Source of the DNA: an uncultured Bacteroidales bacterium
GTDB taxonomy: Bacteria; Bacteroidota; Bacteroidia; Bacteroidales; UBA932
Length of the DNA: 64,000 nucleotides
NCBI GenBank assembly: GCA_934726455.1
Contig: CAKVDS010000007.1
Coordinates: forward strand, 1-64,000
Direction of reading: 5' to 3'
Positions 54,131 through 62,045 of the stretch are shown in pieces. Positions within the stretch are counted from its first letter, which is position 1. Each line of letters opens with the position of its first letter. The position numbers and the translations under genes were made by a program. A model generated the notes under the pieces. It ran no database searches. It worked only from the letters and a program-made list of their open reading frames with translations, and was not told the DNA's origin.

Positions 54131-55345
54131 ATGATAAGCAAGACAAACATATTGTCCGTTCTGGCCGCCGTCATCTCGGCGCTTTTTTTCAGCGTGCAGG
54201 AGTGCCGGGGGCAGGATGCAGAAGAAGGCTGCGAGTCCGTGGCGGCAAGGCTCATCGAGGCCGGTTATGCGAATGTCCGGTACGCATTCAACGATGACGT
54301 GCTTGTGTTCACGATCGAAAATGACTCATACAAACTTCCTTCAGAAGGTTTTGCACGCGCCTGCCGTATAGTCGAGGGGGCCGGGCTGCCTATAGACAGG
54401 AAGGTGGAGATCATCGGGACTCATCGTCATGTCCCGGAGATCACCCTCTCCTATTCACCCAGGACCGGGGTGTGGCATGCCACCAGACGTCTGGATGAAG
54501 GCTGGGACATGGTCAAGGACAAGGAGATGCATGCCAATTCTTTGGGTAAGGTGGATATAGTCATATATCCGCAGATTTCCCTCAAGAACCTTATAATCAA
54601 TCAGGTATATCAGTCGCTCTGGCAGCTTGCCCCGGCACTTGAAGTGTCGCTCTGGCCCGGGATGAAGTTCAGTTATCAGCTGGCTCTACCTATATATAAT
54701 GACGGCTATGGCTCCCTGTCTTCAAAGGTGCATCCGGGGATGGTGACCCTGTCCCAGAGTTTCAGGGATCCGTGGCATCTCAATGTCAGCGGGAAACTCA
54801 CAGCCGGAGCGTTCTCCGCCAACCGTTACGGAGTCGCTTTGGAGATGCTGTATTATTTCCCGAATGAGCGCTTCTCGCTTGACACGCAGCTCGGGCTGCT
54901 GGCCAACAGCTACTGGGACGGATTCCGCTTCCACTACAGCAAAGAGCCTTATTTCCGCTGGAATGTGGCGGCCAACTACTATTGCCCGCCTCTCGGGACG
55001 CAGTTCACGCTCCGCCTGCAGAAGTTCCTGCTCGGGGATGTGGGGCTGAAATACGAAATGATCCGCCACTTCCGCCACTGCTCCGCCGGGCTTTATGCCG
55101 AGAAGGCGCCGGAAGCCCAGCTCAATGTGGGCTTCCGCTTCCAGATAGCCCTCCCGCCGTACAACCAGAAGCGCCGGGGATATATCCCGAGGGTGAGGAC
55201 TTCCGGGCAGATGGGCATGTCTTATAATGCCAACAACGAACAATATTACTATAAGGAGTTCCGCACCGAGGCTTCTGACAACATTATGAGCAAGAATCAA
55301 TTTAGTCCATATTTTATTGAAAGTCAACTCAATTTTGTGCGATAA
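54131..55345 (+). CDS. YjbH-like protein, C-terminal half (middle domain plus barrel)
   Basis: From ATG 54131 this is a 404-residue protein with its own signal (NILSVLAAVISALFFSVQECRGQ). A small alpha/beta domain follows, VAARLIEAGYANVRYAFNDDVLVFTIENDSYKLPSEGFARACRIV, matching the internal domain of YjbH, and then about 280 residues of outer-membrane strands (VDIVIYPQISLKNLI, FSLDTQLGLLANSYW, LYAEKAPEAQLNVGFRFQIALPP). It looks like the rest of a YjbH protein. A TTG at 54119 could extend it by four residues. Confidence 0.72.
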   Translation: MISKTNILSVLAAVISALFFSVQECRGQDAEEGCESVAARLIEAGYANVRYAFNDDVLVFTIENDSYKLPSEGFARACRIVEGAGLPIDRKVEIIGTHRHVPEITLSYSPRTGVWHATRRLDEGWDMVKDKEMHANSLGKVDIVIYPQISLKNLIINQVYQSLWQLAPALEVSLWPGMKFSYQLALPIYNDGYGSLSSKVHPGMVTLSQSFRDPWHLNVSGKLTAGAFSANRYGVALEMLYYFPNERFSLDTQLGLLANSYWDGFRFHYSKEPYFRWNVAANYYCPPLGTQFTLRLQKFLLGDVGLKYEMIRHFRHCSAGLYAEKAPEAQLNVGFRFQIALPPYNQKRRGYIPRVRTSGQMGMSYNANNEQYYYKEFRTEASDNIMSKNQFSPYFIESQLNFVR

Positions 55346-55357
55346 AAATTTTTAATT

Positions 55358-55388
55358 TTTGTTTTTTATCAGAATTGGAGTATATTTG
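55358..55388 (+). promoter_or_regulatory. Promoter for the lipoprotein-ompA operon
   Basis: TTG at 55359-55361, a 19-base spacer and TATATTTG at 55381-55388 match the consensus. About 85 bases of leader follow, with a small GGGTC/GGCCC-like hairpin at 55406-55420 and tandem ATGTTTA units at 55450-55465. Confidence 0.78.
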
Positions 55389-55477
55389 CCTTTTGAACGG
55401 CAATAGGGTCTGACAGGCCCGATGCCGCTCGGGTAAGGAAAGAAATTTATGTTTAATGTTTAATATTCACTTTTAAG

Positions 55478-56449
55478 ATGAAAAAACTTTTATCGCTTAT
55501 CGCGTTGGCCGGCATCTTCGCTGCCTGCCAGCCGGAGGAGCTCAAAACCTCGTTCACGGTAGATCCTGCCGAAGTTACTATCAACGTCAGGGTTGTGGAC
55601 ATCAGGACGCCGAAAGTCAATTTGACTTCTGGCTTTACTATCAGTACTTCTGTTGCTGGGGCCAAAATTTCCAGCAATGCAGTTGTCATCAAAGGCACGA
55701 AAGACAAGCCTGTCATTGATAAGCAGGATGTTACTTTGACTGTATCCGGCTATAAGGCTGATTACATGAACGAGGAGCAAGAAGCTCAGCATCAAACTGT
55801 TACGATTGAGAAACTTCGCGCTGGCGGTAAGGCTACTTATGGTGTTACTTTTATTGTCGGCTGTCCTGAATCAGAGTATGAGTTCTCTTATAAGGAAACC
55901 GCTGCTGGTGATGCCAAGGAGGAAACAGAGTACTTTACCCCGAGCGATTCCCATGCCGAAACTCATACACATGACGGTGGTCTTTGGGTAAGGAATAATA
56001 CTGAATTCATCCTTACAGGAGTTGTGACATATAATGAATGCAATGGCGCTGTTGCTAAGGCAAAAGATGGTGTTAATGAGTACTATAAGGAGATTGTGGA
56101 CGATTATGTCAAAGCCCTTACTTATGGTTACGATGAGGCGAAAGGCGAGTTTATCTCTACTCCAAAGGAACTTAACATCAAGGTTTCTGCGTACTGCTAC
56201 TATACTGCATATCAGACTTATACCAAGGTAAGTGGTAAGGAGTACACAGTATATGTTAAGCATACGGATGAGAAGGGCGAGAAGGAGTTCGCTGTCGGTG
56301 TCATTACTGTCAACTCAAGAGAGTATACCTCTGCTCAGTATGAAGAGAAGGCTGATCCTAACGGACACGGACACTATGTATACGGTCACGGCCATGCCCA
56401 TGGTCACGGAACTGACAACGCCGGCGGCGGAATCGTCATCCCTGAGTAG
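55478..56449 (+). CDS. Lipoprotein with His/Gly-rich C-terminus (DUF3869-like)
   Basis: The 323-residue product has a lipoprotein signal (MKKLLSLIALAGIFAAC) and two immunoglobulin-like beta regions: TSFTVDPAEVTINVRVVDI and DVTLTVSGYKADYM. The arrangement resembles DUF3869-type Bacteroidales lipoproteins, but I only recognise this weakly. The C-terminus ends with a run of Gly-His pairs (GHGHYVYGHGHAHGHG), and an internal HAETHTH also occurs, both potential metal-binding. Codons are more AT-ending than in neighbours, which may mean high expression. The next gene, an OmpA protein, is 39 bases downstream without its own promoter. Confidence 0.65.
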   Translation: MKKLLSLIALAGIFAACQPEELKTSFTVDPAEVTINVRVVDIRTPKVNLTSGFTISTSVAGAKISSNAVVIKGTKDKPVIDKQDVTLTVSGYKADYMNEEQEAQHQTVTIEKLRAGGKATYGVTFIVGCPESEYEFSYKETAAGDAKEETEYFTPSDSHAETHTHDGGLWVRNNTEFILTGVVTYNECNGAVAKAKDGVNEYYKEIVDDYVKALTYGYDEAKGEFISTPKELNIKVSAYCYYTAYQTYTKVSGKEYTVYVKHTDEKGEKEFAVGVITVNSREYTSAQYEEKADPNGHGHYVYGHGHAHGHGTDNAGGGIVIPE

Positions 56450-56488
56450 TCCTGGATGCTTTGTTAAACGAAAAAACGTATTAAAGAT

Positions 56489-57652
56489 ATGAAACTCAAA
56501 GTTATCGCATTGTCTATCGCAATGACTGCGGCCTGTGTTGCCGCAAATGCCCAGACAAGCTCAAAGTGCAGTGATGTCTTCGTGGGCGGGGGTGTCGGCA
56601 TCGCCTCACCTCTTACCCCTGGCTTCAACACTCCTGCGTTCTATGCCAACCTCCAGGTCGGCAAGTACATCACTCCGGTATGGGGTGTGAGGGGTGTCAT
56701 CGGAGGTCCTTTCCTCTCACTCGATGCCAATGACGGCAACGCCACCGAGAACGGTGTTGTCAAGGCTTACAAGAACAAGCTCTTCGGAGAGCTTAACCTC
56801 GATGGAATGTTCAACATCACCAACGTTTTCGCTGATGATCTTTCCAAGTTCAACGTATACCTCTTCGCTGGTCCTACCATGAACTTCTCAAGCGTGGGAA
56901 GCGAGTTCGTAGCTTCTTCCGATCAGGCTGATCCGGCTTCTGACGTGTTCCTCGTACAGCCGAACGATGATCTTAAGGTTCGCGTAGGCGCTACCGCAGG
57001 TCTCGGTCTCGCTTATGACATCACCAAGTCTTTCGCTCTCGGAGTTGAGGCCCGCTTCGGCATCACCCCTTCAATCTTCGGTGACGCTGACGCTTACCGC
57101 AAGGCTGCCGGAACCACCCGCATCGCTCTCAACGGTGTATGGACCATCGGTGGAAAGCATGGCAAGGTTGCACGCGCCGCCACTGCCGCTGCTGCTGCCG
57201 GCTACATCTCCAAGGAGGCTGCTGAGGCTCTTGCCAACGAGGCTGTAGAGAAGAATCCTAAAATCGTCGAGAAGATCGTCGAGAAGGAAGTCGTAAAGCA
57301 GGTTGAGAAACTTGTCAACAACGAGGTTCCTGCATCTACCGCCATCTTCTTCCAGATCGGCAAGGCTACCCTCACCAGCAAGGACAAGGCCCGCATCAAG
57401 CTCTATGCTGAGTCTATCAACAATACCAAGGACAACAGCGTATATGTTGTCAACGGCTATGCTGACAAGAAGACCGGCAGTGCAAGGACCAACCAGAGGA
57501 TTTCTGAGAAGCGTGCTGAGGCCGTTTACAATGCTCTTGTCGAGGCCGGTGTTGATCCGAGCAGACTTGAAAAGCAGGCATTCGGCGGTGTAGACGCCCT
57601 CTTCTTCAACAACGACGTGCTCTCCCGCACCGTCATCATCAAGAAGAAATAA
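56489..57652 (+). CDS. OmpA family outer-membrane protein
   Basis: This 387-residue protein has a signal peptide (1-21), an N-terminal beta-barrel of about 200 residues, a Lys/Glu/Val linker with repeated KIVEK units (about 250-275), and a C-terminal OmpA domain: STAIFFQIGKATLTSKDKARIKLYAESI and YVVNGYADKKTGSARTNQRISEKRAEAVYNALVEAG, with the conserved peptidoglycan-contacting Asp and Arg positions in the RISEKRAEAV block. It anchors the outer membrane to the cell wall. It shares a transcript with the lipoprotein upstream and ends before a strong terminator. Confidence 0.93.
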   Translation: MKLKVIALSIAMTAACVAANAQTSSKCSDVFVGGGVGIASPLTPGFNTPAFYANLQVGKYITPVWGVRGVIGGPFLSLDANDGNATENGVVKAYKNKLFGELNLDGMFNITNVFADDLSKFNVYLFAGPTMNFSSVGSEFVASSDQADPASDVFLVQPNDDLKVRVGATAGLGLAYDITKSFALGVEARFGITPSIFGDADAYRKAAGTTRIALNGVWTIGGKHGKVARAATAAAAAGYISKEAAEALANEAVEKNPKIVEKIVEKEVVKQVEKLVNNEVPASTAIFFQIGKATLTSKDKARIKLYAESINNTKDNSVYVVNGYADKKTGSARTNQRISEKRAEAVYNALVEAGVDPSRLEKQAFGGVDALFFNNDVLSRTVIIKKK

Positions 57653-57676
57653 TCCGGAAGGATTCATCTCAATATC

Positions 57677-57712
57677 AAAAGGCCTGGGGGTTCGCCTCCG
57701 GGCCTTTTGTTT
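57677..57712 (+). terminator. Rho-independent terminator after ompA
   Basis: AAAAGGCCTGGGGG and CCTCCGGGCCTTTT form a stem with a TTCG loop, followed by TTTTGTTTG. The T tract coincides with the -33 element of the next promoter. Confidence 0.85.
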
Positions 57713-57735
57713 GTGGTGTACTTTTCATATATTTG
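57707..57735 (+). promoter_or_regulatory. Promoter for the sugar kinase operon
   Basis: TTG at 57707-57709, an 18-base spacer and TATATTTG at 57728-57735. The spacer is slightly short. The -33 element overlaps the T-rich end of the ompA terminator. Confidence 0.65.
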
Positions 57736-57757
57736 CAGTTCAGACTTTTCAGACACT

Positions 57758-58930
57758 ATGAACTGCATTACTAAATTTGAGGAGATCTATCGCAAGTCTC
57801 CCGAGGCGATGTCTTTCTGCCCTTACCGGGTATGCCCTGTCGGCGCACATTCTGACCACCAGTACGGCAAGGTTACAGGCTTCGCTATAGACAAAGGTAT
57901 ACACATCGCTTTTTCTCCAAAGTATAACGGGGTGGTTGAACTTGCTTCTCTGCAGTTCGAGAAACGCGCCCAGTGGCACGTACGTGATGTCTTCGAGACC
58001 CGGCGCGGGGACTGGGCCGACTATCTGCGAGGTGCCACCATAGAGCTTGGGGCTATTTATCCTTTGCGCAACGGCATAAGCGGCGTCATTGAGGGCAGTC
58101 TGCCTATCGGCGGCCTTTCGTCCTCTGCCGCGGTCACCATCGCGTTCATCTCTGCGCTCTGCAAGGTGAATGACATACATCTCTCGCCTCTGGAGATAAT
58201 TGAGATAGCGCTCCGCGCTGAATTGAATTATGTCGGAGTCTCTGTCGGCAAACTCGACCAGAGCTGTGAGGTGTACTCCAAGGCCGGGCATCTTCTGTAT
58301 CTCGACACTCTTGACGACACCTACGAGCTGATCCCCGCTCCGGACAGCATGAAGCCGTGGAAAGTCGCGATTTTCTTCTCGGGGCTTGAGCGTAATCTTG
58401 CCGGCAGCAAATACAACATGAGAGTCGATGAGGTGCGCAGTGCGGCTTATGCCTTGAAGGCCTATTCGGGCATGGAATACGGCAAGTTCAACGAGACTTA
58501 CCTCAGGGAAGTTCCGCTCGAGATATATGAGACGTACAAGGACCGTCTTCCGTACAATTGGCGCAAACGGGCAGAGCACTGGTATACCGAGTACGACCGT
58601 GTGGAGAAGGCAGCCGAGGCATGGAGGAGGGGCGACATCGAAGAATACGGGCGCATCTCCACGGCCAGCGGCGCTTCTTCTATCAACAACTGGGAGACAG
58701 GCTCCCCTGAACTCAAGACCCTTTATGAGGTGATAGTGCGGCAGGACGGAGTTTATGGGGGACGTTTCAGCGGGGCAGGCTTCAAGGGCTGCTGCATGGC
58801 GCTGATAGACCCGTCCTACGAGGAGAGCATAGCGGCCGATGTGGAGAAGGAGTACCTCGCGGTGTTCCCGCAGTTGAGGGGGAAGTATCTTTATTGCGGC
58901 TGCCACACAGCTGACGGAGTGAAATTATGA
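57758..58930 (+). CDS. GHMP-family sugar kinase, galacturonokinase-like
   Basis: From ATG 57758 the product has 390 residues. CPYRVCPVGAHSDHQYGKV is the sugar-binding start, GSLPIGGLSSSAAVTIAF is the GHMP phosphate loop, and GGRFSGAGFKGCCMALID is the C-terminal motif 3. The first motif reads VGAHSDHQ, closer to plant galacturonokinase (PLGAHIDHQ) than to galactokinase (PGRVNLIGEHTDY); the Glu of the galactokinase motif is replaced. It probably makes a sugar-1-phosphate, perhaps galacturonic acid 1-phosphate. The nucleotidyltransferase downstream overlaps as ATGA and would supply the next step. Confidence 0.75.
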   Translation: MNCITKFEEIYRKSPEAMSFCPYRVCPVGAHSDHQYGKVTGFAIDKGIHIAFSPKYNGVVELASLQFEKRAQWHVRDVFETRRGDWADYLRGATIELGAIYPLRNGISGVIEGSLPIGGLSSSAAVTIAFISALCKVNDIHLSPLEIIEIALRAELNYVGVSVGKLDQSCEVYSKAGHLLYLDTLDDTYELIPAPDSMKPWKVAIFFSGLERNLAGSKYNMRVDEVRSAAYALKAYSGMEYGKFNETYLREVPLEIYETYKDRLPYNWRKRAEHWYTEYDRVEKAAEAWRRGDIEEYGRISTASGASSINNWETGSPELKTLYEVIVRQDGVYGGRFSGAGFKGCCMALIDPSYEESIAADVEKEYLAVFPQLRGKYLYCGCHTADGVKL

Positions 58931-59664
58931 AATGTCTTATACTTGCAGCGGGCTATGCTACCCGCCTTTATCCGCTGACGGAGAATTTCCCGAAGCCACT
59001 CCTCAAAGTAGGGGAGAAGACCATACTTGACTGGCTGATCGATGATCTGCGCCGGTGCAGTGCGGTGGACGGTTTTGTCGTGATATCCAACCACAAGTTC
59101 GCCGATGACTTCCGTCGTTGGGCACCTGCGGGAGTGCAGGTGGTTGACGACGGCACGTCGACCAACGAGACACGTCTCGGAGCGGTATGCGATATCCGCT
59201 TCGCTATTGACAGCCTCCGTCTGGATGATGACCTGCTTGTCATAGCCGGAGACAATGTCCTCGATTTCAGCCTGTGTGATTTCGTGGCCTATGCGCTTGA
59301 TAAAAGGGCTTCATGCATAATGCGTTATGATGAGCCTCGGGAGGAGCGCCTGCACAAGAGCGGTGTCGTGGAGGTGGCTTCTGATGACAGGGTCCTGTCC
59401 ATGGAGGAAAAGCCGGCGGAGCCGCGCAGCCACTGGTGTTGTCCGCCTTTCTATTATTACACGGCGGCGGATGCGGCCCTGATCCCGCAGGCGATTTCAG
59501 ATGGTTGCGGCACCGATGCTCCCGGCTCGTTTGTCTCATGGCTTTCATCAAGGCGCCCTGTGTATGCGATGCGGATGCCGGGCCGGCGGTATGATATCGG
59601 AAATCTTGAGAGTTATCGTGACGTTTGCGCGACATATAAGGGTATCAACTGCAAGGAAATTTAA
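58927..59664 (+). CDS. Sugar-phosphate nucleotidyltransferase (NTP transferase)
   Basis: This 245-residue protein begins MKCLILAAGYATRLYPLTENFPKPLLKV, the classic nucleotide-binding signature of sugar-1-phosphate nucleotidyltransferases, with LVIAGDNVLDF supplying the metal Asp, a MEEKP motif near residue 158 and a C-terminal YDIGNLESY. It lacks the left-handed helix domain of longer GlmU types. It would convert the sugar-1-phosphate made by the upstream kinase into a nucleotide sugar. Base and sugar are not decided by the sequence. Confidence 0.85.
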   Translation: MKCLILAAGYATRLYPLTENFPKPLLKVGEKTILDWLIDDLRRCSAVDGFVVISNHKFADDFRRWAPAGVQVVDDGTSTNETRLGAVCDIRFAIDSLRLDDDLLVIAGDNVLDFSLCDFVAYALDKRASCIMRYDEPREERLHKSGVVEVASDDRVLSMEEKPAEPRSHWCCPPFYYYTAADAALIPQAISDGCGTDAPGSFVSWLSSRRPVYAMRMPGRRYDIGNLESYRDVCATYKGINCKEI

Positions 59665-59709
59665 AACAAATTCATTATATTTGCGGTCAATGTATTGCGG
59701 GGCAGCCCT

Positions 59710-59988
59710 ATGCGTGACGATATAAACGGATTGAGATCAAATATCGCGAGGCTGATAGCCTTGTACGAAGCGGAGAAGCAGAGAGCCGATTCTCTTGCCG
59801 CGAAGCTTTCGGTCAGCGAGGGTGAAGTCTTGAAATACAAAGAGCAGATTACTGATTTGAACCTTCAGATAGATAATCAGCGGTTGATGAGTGCCTTTAT
59901 GGCTGGCGGAGACAGCGCACAGGCAAAGGAGAAGATCGGCCGTCTGATCAAGGAGATAGACAGATGCATAAAACTCCTGGAGAGCTGA
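59710..59988 (+). CDS. Short coiled-coil protein, ZapB-like
   Basis: The 92-residue product from ATG 59710 is nearly all helix with heptad spacing: RSNIARLIALYEAEKQRADSLAAKL and LKYKEQITDLNLQIDN. It directly precedes zapA by one base, and a small coiled coil before zapA is a frequent Bacteroidota arrangement. A role next to ZapA at the division site is inferred from position. A TATATTTG box lies in the spacer upstream, around 59676-59684. Confidence 0.7.
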   Translation: MRDDINGLRSNIARLIALYEAEKQRADSLAAKLSVSEGEVLKYKEQITDLNLQIDNQRLMSAFMAGGDSAQAKEKIGRLIKEIDRCIKLLES

Positions 59989-59989
59989 T

Positions 59990-60280
59990 ATGGGACAGAG
60001 TGTGAAACTGAAGATAGCCGGCAAGGAGTATTCTCTCACGGCGGCTTCCGAAGAGCAGGAGCAGTTGATGCGTCTCGCGGCCAAGGATGTCAACGAGATG
60101 CTTGACAGGTTCAACGAGAGATTCGTGGAGACCGACATGGTTGACAAGTTTGCGTTTGTTGCTGTCCAGGAGGCTGTGGGAAAGTTTTATATGAAGGCAA
60201 GGCTTTCGCAGATGGGAGGGGAGATAGCTTCCCTGTCTTCCGAATTGGAGGCATATCTGGAGGAAGCTGATAAAAGATAG
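59990..60280 (+). CDS. zapA: Cell division protein ZapA
   Basis: The 96-residue protein matches ZapA, which bundles FtsZ filaments: an N-terminal beta part (SVKLKIAGKEYSLTA), a helix with EEQEQLMRLAAKDVNEML, and a C-terminal coiled coil (FVAVQEAVGKFYMKARLSQ). Length is normal. The stop codon lies within the first stem of the probable 6S RNA. Confidence 0.9.
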   Translation: MGQSVKLKIAGKEYSLTAASEEQEQLMRLAAKDVNEMLDRFNERFVETDMVDKFAFVAVQEAVGKFYMKARLSQMGGEIASLSSELEAYLEEADKR

Positions 60281-60430
60281 CCGTCAGGCCCATCTTCTGA
60301 AAACAACAAGTTCTTCGGAACAGGGTCCACTCGGTCCGGGGATGGCAGGCCCGCTCGACGGGAAGCCAGATACAGAACGGAGCCCAAATCTTATTCAGAG
60401 GCTTTTCTGAAAGTTCGGCTGACGGCTTTT
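60279..60430 (+). ncRNA. ssrS: Probable 6S RNA (6S-Flavo type)
   Basis: The region after zapA forms a long hairpin-like RNA: AGCCGTCAG (60279-60287) pairs with CTGACGGCT (60419-60427), enclosing inner GC-rich arms around GGTCCACTCGGTCC and GGCAGGCCCGCTCGACGGG. Size (about 150 nt) and position after zapA fit the 6S RNA that in many bacteria follows zapA and binds sigma-70-type RNA polymerase. No protein fits here. The identification is by place and shape, not by a model score. Confidence 0.6.
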
Positions 60431-60434
60431 GCAT

Positions 60435-60472
60435 ACAGTGTCTGCATTGTTATGTGCAGGCACTGTTTTTTG
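60435..60472 (+). terminator. Rho-independent terminator before rny
   Basis: ACAGTGTCTGCA (60435-60446) pairs with TGCAGGCACTGT (60455-60466) with one wobble, followed by TTTTTT. It would end the zapA/6S transcription unit. Confidence 0.85.
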
Positions 60473-60502
60473 TTGATTATTATTTAATTATATATTATTG
60501 TT

Positions 60503-62041
60503 ATGTTGATATACTATATTCTTGCGGCGATTGCCGGCGCAGCTATAGGGGTGGGAGTATATATGATGATCTCCCGCAAATTGTCTGCCGGTAAGGCCGA
60601 CGCCATCATAGAGAAGGCTAAGAACGATGCTGAAAATATCAAGCAGCAGAAGATTCTGCAGGCCAAGGAGAAGTTCCTCCAGCTCAAGAGCGAACATGAA
60701 AAGGAGGTCAATGCCAAGAACTCGGAGCTTCGCGAACGTGAAAACAACATCAAGTCCCGTGAGGGTCAGCTCAATCAGCAGGCCGGGGAACTGAACCGCA
60801 GGCAGCGTGATCTCGACTCCCAGAAAGGACAGCTCAATGCGCAGAGACAGAAACTTGACGCCAAGATGGAAGAGTGCGACAGGGTGACGGCTCAGGTCAA
60901 CAAGGAGTTGGAGAATGTTGCGGGCATGAGCGCCGAGGAAGCGAAGAAAATGCTTGTCGAGAACATGAAGGCTGAAGCGCGCACCGAGGCTCAAGCCTAT
61001 ATCAACGACACCATGGACGAGGCCAGGCTTAATGCCGCCAAGGAAGCGAAGCGCATAGTGATCAACACAATCCAGCGTACCGCCACCGAGACCGCCATTG
61101 AGAATGCCGTGACGACATTCCCTATCGAGAACGATGAGGTGAAAGGACGCATCATCGGGCGCGAGGGCCGTAACATCCGTGCACTGGAGGCGGCTACAGG
61201 TGTAGAGATAGTCGTTGACGACACTCCGGATGCTATCCTTATCTCCGCTTTCGATCCTGTCCGCAGGGAGATTGCACGGCTTTCTCTGCATCAGCTGGTC
61301 ATTGACGGCCGTATCCATCCGGCGCGTATCGAAGAGGTGGTGGCCAAGGTGAGCAAGCAGCTTGAGGACGAGATACTTGAGACCGGCAAGAGAACCTGCA
61401 TAGATCTCGGGATTCATGGGCTCAACATCGAGCTGGTAAAACTTATCGGCCGCATGAAGTACCGTTCTTCTTACGGTCAGAACTTGTTGCAGCACTCCCG
61501 CGAAGTGGCCAACATCTGCGCCATCATGGCGGCTGAACTTGGTCTCAATCCTAAGATTGCCCGCCGCGCCGGTCTCCTGCACGATATAGGCAAGGTGAGC
61601 GACAGCGAGCCGGAGTATCCTCATGCCATCTTGGGGGCCAAACTTGCTGAGCAGTACAAGGAGCGTCCGGAGATCTGCAACGCCATCGGTGCTCACCATG
61701 AGGAGATGGAGATGACATCCATTTATGCTCCGCTTGTCCTTGTTGCAGACGCCATTTCCGGAGCCCGTCCGGGGGCCCGCAGGGAAGTGATCGAGTCATA
61801 TATCAAGCGTCTCAAGGGCATGGAGGATCTTGCAGCTTCGTATCCGGGAGTGACCAAGTCCTATGCCATTCAGGCAGGCCGTGAGCTCCGCGTCATAGTG
61901 GGTGCCGAAGAGGTTTCTGATGAGCAGGCCGCCCGTCTCTCTGTGGATATTGCACAGCGCATCCAGGATGAGATGACATACCCTGGACAGGTCAAGATTA
62001 CTGTCATCAGGGAGACCCGTTCAGTGGCCATAGCCAAGTAG
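60503..62041 (+). CDS. rny: Ribonuclease Y
   Basis: RNase Y is the membrane-anchored endonuclease that initiates mRNA decay in many bacteria. The 512 residues are a single N-terminal membrane helix (about 3-24), a long coiled coil (30-190) rich in Glu, Lys and Gln, a KH domain with [22 protein letters not shown], and an HD domain with [50 protein letters not shown] 60503 follows an AT-rich leader after the terminator. The next gene begins four bases after its stop. Confidence 0.95.
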   Translation: MLIYYILAAIAGAAIGVGVYMMISRKLSAGKADAIIEKAKNDAENIKQQKILQAKEKFLQLKSEHEKEVNAKNSELRERENNIKSREGQLNQQAGELNRRQRDLDSQKGQLNAQRQKLDAKMEECDRVTAQVNKELENVAGMSAEEAKKMLVENMKAEARTEAQAYINDTMDEARLNAAKEAKRIVINTIQRTATETAIENAVTTFPIENDEVKGRIIGREGRNIRALEAATGVEIVVDDTPDAILISAFDPVRREIARLSLHQLVIDGRIHPARIEEVVAKVSKQLEDEILETGKRTCIDLGIHGLNIELVKLIGRMKYRSSYGQNLLQHSREVANICAIMAAELGLNPKIARRAGLLHDIGKVSDSEPEYPHAILGAKLAEQYKERPEICNAIGAHHEEMEMTSIYAPLVLVADAISGARPGARREVIESYIKRLKGMEDLAASYPGVTKSYAIQAGRELRVIVGAEEVSDEQAARLSVDIAQRIQDEMTYPGQVKITVIRETRSVAIAK

Positions 62042-62045
62042 TGTC

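Noticed and set aside
55389..55477. Riboswitch in the leader of the lipoprotein gene
   Set aside because: Only a small weak hairpin and short AT repeats are visible; no known riboswitch core was recognised.
57230..57320. Tandem repeat or frameshift in ompA
   Set aside because: The repeated KIVEK codons are a normal flexible linker before the OmpA domain and the frame is intact.
57749..58906. 385-residue minus-strand frame opposite the sugar kinase
   Set aside because: Antisense shadow; the plus-strand gene has all GHMP motifs and a promoter.
60488..61699. 403-residue minus-strand frame opposite rny
   Set aside because: Leu-rich product mirrors the coiled-coil codons of RNase Y; no family features.
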